DNA from: Oxalobacteraceae bacterium
Lineage (GTDB): Bacteria > Pseudomonadota > Gammaproteobacteria > Burkholderiales > Burkholderiaceae_D
Direction: 5' to 3'
DNA length: 7,392 nt
NCBI GenBank assembly: GCA_947446335.1
Contig: CANFGA010000142.1
Span: 1-7,392, forward strand
The notes under the pieces are model-generated. The model ran no database searches and had not been told where the DNA came from. It saw nothing but the letters and a program-made list of their open reading frames with translations. The position numbers were made by a program, and so were the translations under genes. This document shows, one piece after another, positions 1-5,949 of this stretch (position 1 is the first letter of the stretch; each line of letters begins with the position of its first letter).

Positions 1-1680
1 GGACTGGAAATTCTTGGCTGCAAGCATCTTGTCATACAAGGCGCGCGGCAGCGCTGCGCCGGTGGCGACATGGGCGGTCATGTGTTGCAGCACTTCCCAT
101 TCCCAGCAGAAATTTTCCATGAATTGGGACGGCAACTCGACCGCATCCCACTCGACGCCGGAAATGCCTGATACGCCGATGTCGTCGACCTGGGTCAGCA
201 TGTGGTGCAAGCCATGGCCGAATTCGTGGAACAGCGTGATCACTTCATCGTGCGTGAGCAAGGTCGGCTGCAGTTTGCCGTCGATGGTCGCAGGTTCGGT
301 GAAGTTGCAAGTGATGTAGGCGACCGGCGTTTGCAGCGCGCCGCTGGCCATCACGCGTCTTCCGCGCGCATCGTTCATCCAGGCGCCGCCGCCCTTGCCG
401 CTGCGCGCATACAGATCGAGATAGAATTGGCCGATCAGTTTGCCTTCTCTTTCGATCCGGTAAAAGCGCACATCGGGATGCCAGGTGCTGGTGGTGTCGG
501 ATTTGATGGTGACCGAGAACAGCGTTTGTACCAAGCGGAACAAGCCGTCGATGACCTTGGGCTCGGGAAAATATTTCTTCACTTCCTGGGCCGAGAATGC
601 ATAGCGCTGCTCTTGCAGCTTTTCGGATGCGTAAGTCACATCCCATGATTGCATCTGGTCCAGACCGAGTTGTTCCTTGGCGAAGGCGCGCAGTTCAGCG
701 AGATCCTGCTTCGCGTAGGGGCGTGCGCGCAGCGCCAGGTCTTCGAGGAACTCGATCACTTGCTGCGGGCTTTGTGCCATTTTCGGCACCAGCGACACTT
801 CGGCAAAATTTTGATAATCGAGCAATTTGGCTTCTTCGTTGCGCAAATTGATCATCTTGATGATGTTCTGGGTATTGTCCCACTGTTCCAATTGGCTGAA
901 ATCGACCCCCAGTTCCGAGGCCTTGGTTGCATTGGCGCGGTAGATGGTTTCGCGCAGCGCGCGCTTGTCGGCCAATTGCAAAATAGGAAAGTACGATGGG
1001 AAATGCAGCGAAAATTGATAACCGCTCTTGCCATCCTTTTGCGCAGCAGCGCGCGCGGCTTGCTTGACGTCGTCCGGCAAACCGGCCAGATCGGCTTCGT
1101 CGCTCACTTGCAGTTTGTAATCGTTGGTCGCATCGAGTACGTTTTCGGAAAAGCGGGTCGATACTGCGGCTTGCTCTTCCTGGATCTTGGCAAAGCGGGC
1201 TTTTTTATCTTCCGGCAAGTCGGCACCACCCATGCGGAAGTCGCGGATCGCATTGTCGATGATGCGCTGGCGCGCCGGGCTCAAGGTGGCAAATTCGGCA
1301 CTGGCCTTGATCGCCTTGTATTTGGCGAACATCGCTTCGTTTTGCGACAGCGAGGTCCAGAATTCGGTGAGCTTGGGCTGATTCTCGTTGTAGGCGGCGC
1401 GCAATGCTGGCTGGTCGACGACATGGTTCAAGTGGCTGACAACGCCCCAAGCCCGTCCTAGCGCTTCGCCGGCATTTTCCAGCGGTTCGATGAAGTTATC
1501 CCACGTCACCTTCTCCATCGGCGCTTCCAGTTGCGCGACCACGGCGCGGCTTTGCTCGAGCAAGGCGTCGATGGCGGGAGTGACATGCTCCGGCTTGATG
1601 GCGTCAAAATCGGGCAAGTCCGAAAAATCGCGCAAAGGGTTGGTGGTCGTGGTCGTCGGTGTCGTCGTTGCTGTCGTCAT
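1..1680 (-). CDS. prlC: Oligopeptidase A, M3 family zinc metallopeptidase (C-terminus cut by window edge)
   Basis: Cytoplasmic thimet-type oligopeptidase that degrades short peptides, including cleaved signal peptides, as known for OpdA/PrlC. The first 560 residues are present and open to the window edge; the E. coli protein has about 680, so roughly the last 120 are missing, including the C-terminal substrate-binding tyrosine region. The zinc site is visible: HEFGH at residues 485–489, with the third ligand Glu515 in the family context W-D-A-V-E-L-P-S-Q. The long helical N-terminal half reads without frameshift, from N-P-L-R-D-F at residue 14 onward. The ATG at 1678–1680 is chosen because a good Shine-Dalgarno sequence (AAGGAAAG) sits 5 bases upstream. 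Residues 2–13 are ten threonines plus one alanine and one proline, a low-complexity leader not seen in E. coli OpdA. The gene lies 54 bases downstream of folD on the same strand and is probably co-transcribed with it. The family assignment is very secure. Confidence 0.96.
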   Translation of the reverse strand, partial: MTTATTTPTTTTTNPLRDFSDLPDFDAIKPEHVTPAIDALLEQSRAVVAQLEAPMEKVTWDNFIEPLENAGEALGRAWGVVSHLNHVVDQPALRAAYNENQPKLTEFWTSLSQNEAMFAKYKAIKASAEFATLSPARQRIIDNAIRDFRMGGADLPEDKKARFAKIQEEQAAVSTRFSENVLDATNDYKLQVSDEADLAGLPDDVKQAARAAAQKDGKSGYQFSLHFPSYFPILQLADKRALRETIYRANATKASELGVDFSQLEQWDNTQNIIKMINLRNEEAKLLDYQNFAEVSLVPKMAQSPQQVIEFLEDLALRARPYAKQDLAELRAFAKEQLGLDQMQSWDVTYASEKLQEQRYAFSAQEVKKYFPEPKVIDGLFRLVQTLFSVTIKSDTTSTWHPDVRFYRIEREGKLIGQFYLDLYARSGKGGGAWMNDARGRRVMASGALQTPVAYITCNFTEPATIDGKLQPTLLTHDEVITLFHEFGHGLHHMLTQVDDIGVSGISGVEWDAVELPSQFMENFCWEWEVLQHMTAHVATGAALPRALYDKMLAAKNFQS

Positions 1681-1685
1681 TGTCG

Positions 1686-1693
1686 CTTTCCTT
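1686..1693 (-). promoter_or_regulatory. Ribosome binding site of prlC
   Basis: On the minus strand this reads AAGGAAAG, ending 5 bases before the ATG at 1678–1680. It decides the prlC start in front of the threonine-rich leader, because no comparably placed site precedes a later in-frame start near the conserved N-P-L-R-D-F region. Confidence 0.6.
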
Positions 1694-1734
1694 GGTTGCT
1701 CAAGCGCGCCCTGAACGGGCGCTGCGTTGAGTTT

Positions 1735-2589
1735 TTAAATTCGATTATTGCGTTCGGCCGCTTCGACCGTGTTCATCAAGAGCATCGTGATCGTCATCGG
1801 TCCCACGCCGCCCGGCACTGGCGTGATGCGTGAAGCAATTTCTCTCACTTTCGAAAAATCGACATCGCCGCACAATTTTCCTTCATCGTCGCGGTTCATG
1901 CCGACATCGATGACGATTGCGCCCGGTCTGACCATCTCTGCGGTGAGCGTGTTGCGGCGCCCCACGGCGACCACGATGATGTCGGCGCCGCGCGTATGCT
2001 GTGCCAGATTCGGCGTCGCACTATGGCATATGGTCACGGTTGCATTCGCTTGCAAGAGCATCAGTGCCATCGGTTTGCCTACCGTATTGCTGCGGCCGAT
2101 GACAACGGCATGCTTGCCGCGCAAATCGACACCGGTGCTTTCGATCAGCTTCATGCAGCCGTACGGTGTGCAAGGCCGAAATCCCGGTAATCCGGTCAGC
2201 AATTCGCCGGCGCTCAGCACCGAGTAGCCATCGACATCCTTGCTGGTGGCGATCGCTTCAATCACTTTGTCCGGGTTGATATGGCGCGGCAGTGGCATCT
2301 GGACCAGAATGCCGTGGATGCGGCGGTCGTTGTTCAATACATGAATGCGTTCCAACAATTGCTCTTCGGTCAAGTCGGCGTCATAGCGCTCCAGGATCGA
2401 ATGAAAGCCGACATCGCCGCATGCCTTGACCTTGTTGCGGACATAGACTTCGCTGGCCGGATCGGCGCCGACCAGAATCACGGCCAGTCCTGGCCGCTTG
2501 CCTTTGGCAATCAGGGCGCGCACGCGTACGCTGATTTCAGCGCGCAATTGTTGGGAGAGCAGGATTCCGTCGATCAGTTGAGCTGGCAT
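1735..2589 (-). CDS. folD: Bifunctional methylenetetrahydrofolate dehydrogenase / methenyltetrahydrofolate cyclohydrolase
   Basis: Cytoplasmic one-carbon enzyme. It oxidises 5,10-methylene-THF with NADP+ and hydrolyses the methenyl product to 10-formyl-THF, for purine and formyl-methionine synthesis. The 284-residue length matches the family (E. coli 288). Visible motifs are the catalytic Y49-x3-K53 pair in E-V-Y-V-R-N-K, the Q-M-P-L-P block at 97–101, K-D-V-D-G at 117–121, R-P-C-T-P at 138–142, the NADP-binding G-R-S-N-T-V-G-K-P at 165–173, and the terminal P-G-G-V-G-P-M-T at 259–266. I start at the ATG at 2587–2589 because M-P-A-Q-L-I-D-G aligns with the family N-terminus. A TTG nine bases further upstream would add three residues and has no better support. 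No purine-rich Shine-Dalgarno sequence precedes either start. A TATAAT hexamer lies about 30 bases upstream. prlC follows 54 bases downstream. Confidence 0.97.
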   Translation of the reverse strand: MPAQLIDGILLSQQLRAEISVRVRALIAKGKRPGLAVILVGADPASEVYVRNKVKACGDVGFHSILERYDADLTEEQLLERIHVLNNDRRIHGILVQMPLPRHINPDKVIEAIATSKDVDGYSVLSAGELLTGLPGFRPCTPYGCMKLIESTGVDLRGKHAVVIGRSNTVGKPMALMLLQANATVTICHSATPNLAQHTRGADIIVVAVGRRNTLTAEMVRPGAIVIDVGMNRDDEGKLCGDVDFSKVREIASRITPVPGGVGPMTITMLLMNTVEAAERNNRI

Positions 2590-2618
2590 GGTAGGCAATG
2601 GTGGGAGGATAAAGGGAG

Positions 2619-2624
2619 ATTATA
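2619..2624 (-). promoter_or_regulatory. Candidate -10 element for folD (TATAAT)
   Basis: The minus strand reads a perfect TATAAT about 30 bases before the folD ATG, which would give a leader of roughly 22 bases. No recognisable TTGACA-like -35 box lies 16–18 bases upstream; the sequence there is GC-rich. A small GCGGC/GCCGC hairpin sits in the would-be spacer (2627–2639). It would let folD–prlC be transcribed independently of the upstream outer-membrane gene. The call rests on the single hexamer. Confidence 0.45.
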
Positions 2625-2722
2625 AAGCGGCGACGCCGCCTTGCGCGCCGCAGCCCGTGTTTGCCGCCACAAAATCGACTTCAGTTTGTCCCACTCATGA
2701 CCATTTTTGGAAAAAGGGAAGA

Positions 2723-3790
2723 TCAGCCTCCGAACGAACGCATGAAGCCGATCCTGACCAGATCGCGATCGTTCTTTTCTCGAAACGTGTTGACCCGGCT
2801 GAAATTGGCAAAAGCGGTCCAATCCTTGCCGATGGCGCGGTCCAGTTGCAGCGAAAACAAGGCCATCAAGCGATAGTCGTCGGAATTGCTGCGCGGATTG
2901 GAGGCGACGTAAGGGCCAAAACCGGCGCTCGCGGTCCAATTTTGCGTCAGCGGTTGCACGAACCAGCCTTGCAGCGCCACGCCCTTGCGGTCGACGCGCA
3001 CTTCATCGTCGCCTTCCATGATCGCCGATACCGACGTTGCCCAGCGGCCGTAATGTTTTTTCGCTTCCAGCGAAAAGCCGGAACTGGTTTCGGTGCCGCC
3101 GTGGTTGGTCTGGCCATGTACGGCTGATGCGCCCAGCCAGAGCGGCTCGTCTGACCAGGTCGATGCCGGCTCGGCGCGTCCGGCCGGGTAGCCGAAATGT
3201 TTGCCTACGCCGACCAGCAAAGCATTCGATGCATGCGCTCCCGGCATTTCGACGTGGTTGAGCGCCACGCGCACATGCATGCCGCGCGCGAACTCGTCGA
3301 TATCGAACAAGACCGCAGCGGATGCGAGTACGCCGAGCTTGGCCTTGTTGTATTCGGTGCGCTCGCGCGTGCTCGTATCCATGCTGTAGTAGGGCCCCAC
3401 ACCGAGTTCGGCAGTGAATTTTCGGCTCAAAGGTTTGCTATATACTCCCTGCAGCGCAAAGCCATCCCGATGGTGATTTTCGGGATGTCCTTCGTTGTAA
3501 TGGACGACATCGACGCGAAATTTTTCATCGGCTGAGAACAGCTTGCCGCCATTCAATCCAGGAAGGTCCAGTTCGGTGCCGAACCGGACTTCGAAGGCCC
3601 ATCCCATTTGATTGTCTCCGGTGGCATTGCCGCCATTGATTTTGCCATTGCCATAGGTGCCAGATGCATAGGCGCGGTGACCGGAGGCCAGAGATGCGTC
3701 ATTCATGCTGGCCTGCGACGCAGTGCTGTCCTGTGCCGAAGCGGCACAGGACAAGGTCAACAGGGTAATGCACAGGGGAATTTTTTTCAT
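2723..3790 (-). CDS. Putative outer-membrane beta-barrel protein with two tandem homologous halves
   Basis: A 355-residue exported protein. Residues 1–19 are a typical Sec signal peptide (M-K-K, hydrophobic core, A-S-A before Gln20). The mature part is rich in alternating polar/hydrophobic stretches, aromatic residues and glycines, as in small outer-membrane barrels. It consists of two related segments, about residues 39–200 and 215–354. Residues 109–139 and 269–299 align without gaps at an offset of 160, with 13 of 31 identities (core A-L-Q-G, P-L, T-A, G-x-G-P-Y). Each half ends in a barrel-closing-strand-like G-x-x-x-x-F-G. The protein ends F-G-G rather than with the usual terminal aromatic residue. 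I recognise no catalytic motif and assign no substrate. The start at 3788–3790 is set by the signal peptide; the Shine-Dalgarno sequence is weak. It lies 133 bases upstream of folD and is divergent from the TetR gene, with a shared 160-base intergenic region. Confidence 0.8.
   Translation of the reverse strand: MKKIPLCITLLTLSCAASAQDSTASQASMNDASLASGHRAYASGTYGNGKINGGNATGDNQMGWAFEVRFGTELDLPGLNGGKLFSADEKFRVDVVHYNEGHPENHHRDGFALQGVYSKPLSRKFTAELGVGPYYSMDTSTRERTEYNKAKLGVLASAAVLFDIDEFARGMHVRVALNHVEMPGAHASNALLVGVGKHFGYPAGRAEPASTWSDEPLWLGASAVHGQTNHGGTETSSGFSLEAKKHYGRWATSVSAIMEGDDEVRVDRKGVALQGWFVQPLTQNWTASAGFGPYVASNPRSNSDDYRLMALFSLQLDRAIGKDWTAFANFSRVNTFREKNDRDLVRIGFMRSFGG
2729..3676 (-). repeat. Protein-level tandem duplication inside the outer-membrane protein gene
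   Basis: The two halves of the encoded protein (codons about 39–200 and 215–354) are homologous. The clearest ungapped block is 3374–3466 against 2894–2986, 13 identical residues of 31. I compared only the protein sequences: identity in the best block is moderate, which suggests an old duplication. The linker (about residues 201–214) is proline-, alanine- and acid-rich. Confidence 0.65.
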
Positions 3791-3893
3791 TTAATTATTG
3801 TCATCTTCATATTTGGGCGCCGAGTTTATCATGGGCAATTATTTCTTGCTGGAATGCAATTCAAATGAACTACAGCACGAATTTATTTATTCA

Positions 3894-3922
3894 TTGCAAT
3901 GTAATGTAGTGTACATTACAAA
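3894..3922 (+). promoter_or_regulatory. Candidate promoter of the tetR–pqi operon
   Basis: TTGCAA (3894–3899) and TACAAA (3917–3922) are spaced 17 bases apart. Each matches the sigma-70 consensus at four of six positions. The predicted start of transcription is near 3929, about 22 bases before the TetR ATG. The inverted repeat at 3900–3920 fills the spacer and enters the -10 box, the classic place for steric repression. Each box alone is a weak match, so the arrangement is the main support. Confidence 0.4.
3900..3920. promoter_or_regulatory. Perfect 9-3-9 inverted repeat, likely TetR operator
   Basis: Half-sites TGTAATGTA (3900–3908) and TACATTACA (3912–3920) are exact reverse complements around a GTG centre. 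Length and symmetry fit the operators of homodimeric TetR-family repressors. The site lies 30 bases upstream of the TetR start codon and overlaps the candidate promoter, so autoregulation of the whole operon is the simplest reading. It also lies 110 bases upstream of the divergent outer-membrane protein gene and could affect that gene too. The palindrome is seen directly; the identity of the binding protein is inference from position. Confidence 0.75.
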
Positions 3923-3950
3923 AATAATTCATGTAGTGGGATGATGAAAA

Positions 3951-4610
3951 ATGTCTGATAAGCAATCTTACAAGCAAGCAGATACGTTGCACCAGGCGCC
4001 CACGCAAAAGGGCCAGGCCCGTCGTCTGCGCCTGCTCGAAACAGCGGCCGATGCCTTCCTGGAGTTGGGGTATGCAGAAGCGTCGATGCAAATGATCGTG
4101 CGCCAGACCGGCGGCTCCGCGTCGACCGCATACCAATTGTTTGGCAACAAGGAAGGTTTGCTGATTGCGGTGCTGCAGCGCGAACTGGAGCAATTGCGCG
4201 CCGATGTCTTCCCTGAATCGCTGTGCGCGTTGCCGGTGGCCCAGGCGTTGACGGCGATCTCGGAGCGCCTGCTGGCTTATTGTGTGCAGCAGCGCACGGT
4301 GCGTTTTTATCGTCTGGTGATGTCGGAGTGCCATCGGATGAGCCAGATTGCAGATTATCTGCGCGAGCAAGCCTTGCTCCAGATTCACGCTCCGCTGGAG
4401 CGCTGCCTGCGCGCCGCCTGCGCGCGCGGCGAGCTGGCGATCGCCGAGCCGGCGCAAGCGGCGCTGATGCTGGGCAGCCTGATCAACGGCATTGCACACG
4501 AAGCGCGGCTCGATGGCGGCTACCCCGATGGTCCGCCCGAACGCGATCTGGCCGCTTGCCGCTATGGCATCGCCGCATTCCTGCGCGCTTTTGCGCCGCC
4601 TCGAGCATGA
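3951..4610 (+). CDS. TetR/AcrR-family transcriptional repressor
   Basis: A 219-residue DNA-binding regulator. After a 22-residue polar tail, the TetR_N domain runs from about residue 23 to 75: helix 1 L-L-E-T-A-A-D-A-F-L-E-L-G-Y at 28–41, then the helix-turn-helix ending in the signature S-T-A-Y-Q-L-F-G-N-K-E-G-L-L at 58–71. The remaining helical domain (about 80–215) would bind a ligand and dimerise; its ligand cannot be read from sequence. It resembles the AefR-like group in overall style, at low confidence. The ATG at 3951 is the first possible start in this frame, since an in-frame TGA lies at 3945–3947; only a weak GGG-type Shine-Dalgarno sequence (3938–3940) precedes it. Its stop overlaps the next start codon by 4 bases (ATGA at 4607–4610), so repressor and first PqiA are probably translationally coupled. 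The inverted repeat at 3900–3920 is its probable operator. Confidence 0.93.
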   Translation: MSDKQSYKQADTLHQAPTQKGQARRLRLLETAADAFLELGYAEASMQMIVRQTGGSASTAYQLFGNKEGLLIAVLQRELEQLRADVFPESLCALPVAQALTAISERLLAYCVQQRTVRFYRLVMSECHRMSQIADYLREQALLQIHAPLERCLRAACARGELAIAEPAQAALMLGSLINGIAHEARLDGGYPDGPPERDLAACRYGIAAFLRAFAPPRA

Positions 4611-5278
4611 ACGAAGTGCGGCACGCCATCCTCTGCGAAAGCTGCGATGCCGTCTGCGATCGGGTGGCGTTGGGCGAGCGCGAGATCGCCAGTTGTCCGC
4701 GCTGCGGCATCGAGCTCGAGCGCCATCCCGGTGCCCAGCGCCAGCGGATCTTGCCGCTCACGGTGGCCAGCCTGATCGTGTTCGTGATCGCCAACCTGTT
4801 TCCGATCGTCGAGATCGAGTTGCGCGGCTTGCGCAGCGAGACCACGCTGGCCGGCGCGGTCATCGCGCTGGCCGGCGACGGCAGGTCGCTGCTGGCGCTG
4901 CTGGTATTGGCGACGACGCTCTTGATGCCGCTGTTGCATCTGCTGATTCTGATGTGGCTGCTGGTGCCGCTGCGGTGGGGGCGAGGCCATCGCGTCGCCG
5001 GCTTTGCGCCGCTGGTGCGCGCGATGCAAGCGCTGCGGCCCTGGGGCATGATCGACATTTTCCTGCTCGGGGTGCTGGTGGCGATCATCAAGTTGTCCAG
5101 TATGGCCACGGTACTGCCCGGTCCTGCGCTCTGGGCCTTCATGGCGCTGACGGTGCTGCTGACGATGGTGACTTCGTTCGATCCGCGCCGCTTGTGGGAG
5201 ATGGTTGGTGAGGTTGGCGAGGTCGATCAGGTTGACGGCGTTGATGGCGACAGCAATGGCGCAAAGGTGCCAACATGA
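4607..5278 (+). CDS. pqiA: Paraquat-inducible protein A-family inner-membrane protein, first half-unit
   Basis: A 223-residue polytopic inner-membrane protein, partner of the MCE protein PqiB in intermembrane lipid transport. It starts with a zinc-ribbon-like module, C10-x2-C13 and C30-x2-C33, with an additional Cys17. About four membrane segments follow: near 49–70, 94–121, 146–165 and 173–191. Family blocks are I-A-N-L-F-P-I-V-E-I at 61–70, G-M-I-D-I-F at 147–152 and S-F-D-P at 190–193. E. coli PqiA is one ~417-residue chain with two such units; here each unit is its own gene. The ATG at 4607 is chosen because it gives the compact zinc-ribbon N-terminus and overlaps the TetR stop. There is no Shine-Dalgarno sequence before it, so translation probably depends on ribosomes arriving from tetR. 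The hydrophilic C-terminal tail (200–214) is a V-[GD]-x tripeptide repeat encoded by a 9-bp minisatellite. Confidence 0.9.
   Translation: MNEVRHAILCESCDAVCDRVALGEREIASCPRCGIELERHPGAQRQRILPLTVASLIVFVIANLFPIVEIELRGLRSETTLAGAVIALAGDGRSLLALLVLATTLLMPLLHLLILMWLLVPLRWGRGHRVAGFAPLVRAMQALRPWGMIDIFLLGVLVAIIKLSSMATVLPGPALWAFMALTVLLTMVTSFDPRRLWEMVGEVGEVDQVDGVDGDSNGAKVPT
5204..5248 (+). repeat. Five-unit 9-bp minisatellite inside the first pqiA
   Basis: Five consecutive 9-base units, in frame, encode V-G-E, V-G-E, V-D-Q, V-D-G and V-D-G. Units 1 and 2 differ at one base; later units are more diverged. The array lies in the acidic tail after the last membrane segment. Because unit length is a multiple of three, copy-number change would lengthen or shorten the tail without frameshift. 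Confidence 0.65.
5263..5268 (+). promoter_or_regulatory. Ribosome binding site of the second pqiA
   Basis: AAAGGT ends 6 bases before the ATG at 5275, inside the 3' end of the first pqiA. The second PqiA half therefore has its own initiation signal as well as an ATGA overlap, unlike the first half, which has only the overlap. Confidence 0.5.
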
Positions 5279-5946
5279 CGGCGCGCGGCGACAGTTCGAT
5301 CGATCTTGCCAGCTTGAGCGGTTGCCGCGATTGCGGCACCGTGTGGGAGGGCGCTATTGACGGCGATGCTTGCGCGCGCTGCGGCACGGCGCTGCAGGCG
5401 CGCAAGACCAACAGCTTGAACCGGACCTGGGCTTATCTCTTGACCGCTTGCGTGATGTATTTGCCAGCCAATCTGTTGCCGGTGATGCTGACGCGCACGC
5501 TGTTTGGCACGCAAAGCGATACCATCTTGAGCGGCGTGATCTATTTCTGGATCAGCGGCGCCTACGGCTTGGCCGCCATCGTCTTCGTGGCCAGCTTTCT
5601 GGTGCCTCTTTTCAAGATCGTCTCTTTGTTCATCTTGGTGCTGCTGGCGCAGCGGCGCAGCAACTGGCGTCGCAAAGAGCGCGCCAAACTGTACCATTTG
5701 ATCGAATTGATGGGGCGCTGGTCGATGCTGGACGTGTTCGTCGTCGTGCTGCTGGTGGGCCTGGTACAGATCCAGGGCTTTGCCGAAATCAGCGCGGGTT
5801 CCGGCATCGTCGCCTTCGGTGCGGTCGTGGTGCTGACGATGCTGGCATCGCGCAGCTTCGATCCCAAGCTCAGCTGGAACGGCCGCAGCGACGACGATGA
5901 AATTGAAGAAAATGTGCAATCAACAATATCCAACCAGGATTCATGA
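5275..5946 (+). CDS. pqiA: Paraquat-inducible protein A-family inner-membrane protein, second half-unit
   Basis: A 223-residue inner-membrane protein, the same length as its upstream partner and corresponding to the C-terminal half of a full-length PqiA. It has its own zinc-ribbon-like motif, C17-x2-C20 (C-R-D-C-G) and C33-x2-C36 (C-A-R-C-G). About four membrane segments follow, near 52–72, 96–125, 151–167 and 176–192. Family blocks are M-Y-L-P-A-N-L-L-P-V at 61–70, the S-G-A-Y-G-L segment at 94–99, G-R-W-S-M-L-D-V-F at 147–155 and S-F-D-P at 194–197; the last two have direct counterparts in the first half. The tail (205–223) is acidic and polar. The start at 5275 overlaps the upstream TGA (ATGA) and follows an AAAGGT ribosome site. 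It probably acts with the first half as a two-chain PqiA and delivers lipid to, or receives it from, PqiB. Confidence 0.92.
   Translation: MTARGDSSIDLASLSGCRDCGTVWEGAIDGDACARCGTALQARKTNSLNRTWAYLLTACVMYLPANLLPVMLTRTLFGTQSDTILSGVIYFWISGAYGLAAIVFVASFLVPLFKIVSLFILVLLAQRRSNWRRKERAKLYHLIELMGRWSMLDVFVVVLLVGLVQIQGFAEISAGSGIVAFGAVVVLTMLASRSFDPKLSWNGRSDDDEIEENVQSTISNQDS
5936..5939 (+). promoter_or_regulatory. Ribosome binding site that decides the pqiB start
   Basis: AGGA lies 10 bases before the ATG at 5950 but only 3 bases before the ATG at 5943. The latter overlaps the upstream stop, as at the other operon junctions, but opens only a five-codon frame (stop at 5958–5960). Spacing and coding potential both favour 5950. 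Confidence 0.5.
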
Positions 5947-5949
5947 ACG

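Noticed and set aside
649..1461. 270-codon open frame on the plus strand, antisense to prlC
   Set aside because: The minus strand here reads continuously as the M3 peptidase helical domain; the plus-strand frame shows no recognisable motif or start signal.
1706..1722. GCGCCC/GGGCGC hairpin between folD and prlC
   Set aside because: A six-base-pair stem with a five-base loop, but no T-tract follows on the minus strand, so it is not a convincing intrinsic terminator. It may only modulate read-through.
2627..2639. GCGGC/GCCGC hairpin upstream of folD, considered as terminator of the outer-membrane protein gene
   Set aside because: The stem is only 5 bp with a 3-base loop, and is followed by TTTATAAT rather than a true T-run; the AT-rich part is better read as a -10 element.
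2701..2720. TTTTTGGAAAAA inverted repeat just after the outer-membrane protein stop
   Set aside because: The two arms are pure T and A with only a two-base loop, which cannot form a stable terminator hairpin.
3221..3235. H-A-S-N in the first half of the barrel protein (residues 186–189), reminiscent of the H-x-S-N motif of the lipid A deacylase PagL
   Set aside because: It sits directly against the last strand of the half without the spacing to a downstream acidic residue expected in PagL, and the second half lacks it. No enzyme function is claimed.
3734..3748. Possible lipobox in the signal peptide (L-S-C at residues 13–15)
   Set aside because: The position -3 residue is Thr and a good A-S-A signal peptidase I site follows at 17–19, so a lipoprotein is unlikely.
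3852..3862. GAAT-GCA-ATTC short inverted repeat in the divergent region
   Set aside because: Only four bases per arm; likely by chance in an AT-rich stretch, unlike the perfect nine-base arms at 3900–3920.
3904..3938. ATGTAGTG occurs twice (3904–3911 and 3931–3938)
   Set aside because: An eight-base direct repeat, partly inside the palindrome; too short to support a second binding site on its own.
4223..4606. Upstream extension of the first pqiA frame through the tetR gene
   Set aside because: The open frame continues upstream, but the translation there is a shadow of tetR. The zinc-ribbon N-terminus and ATGA overlap put the start at 4607.
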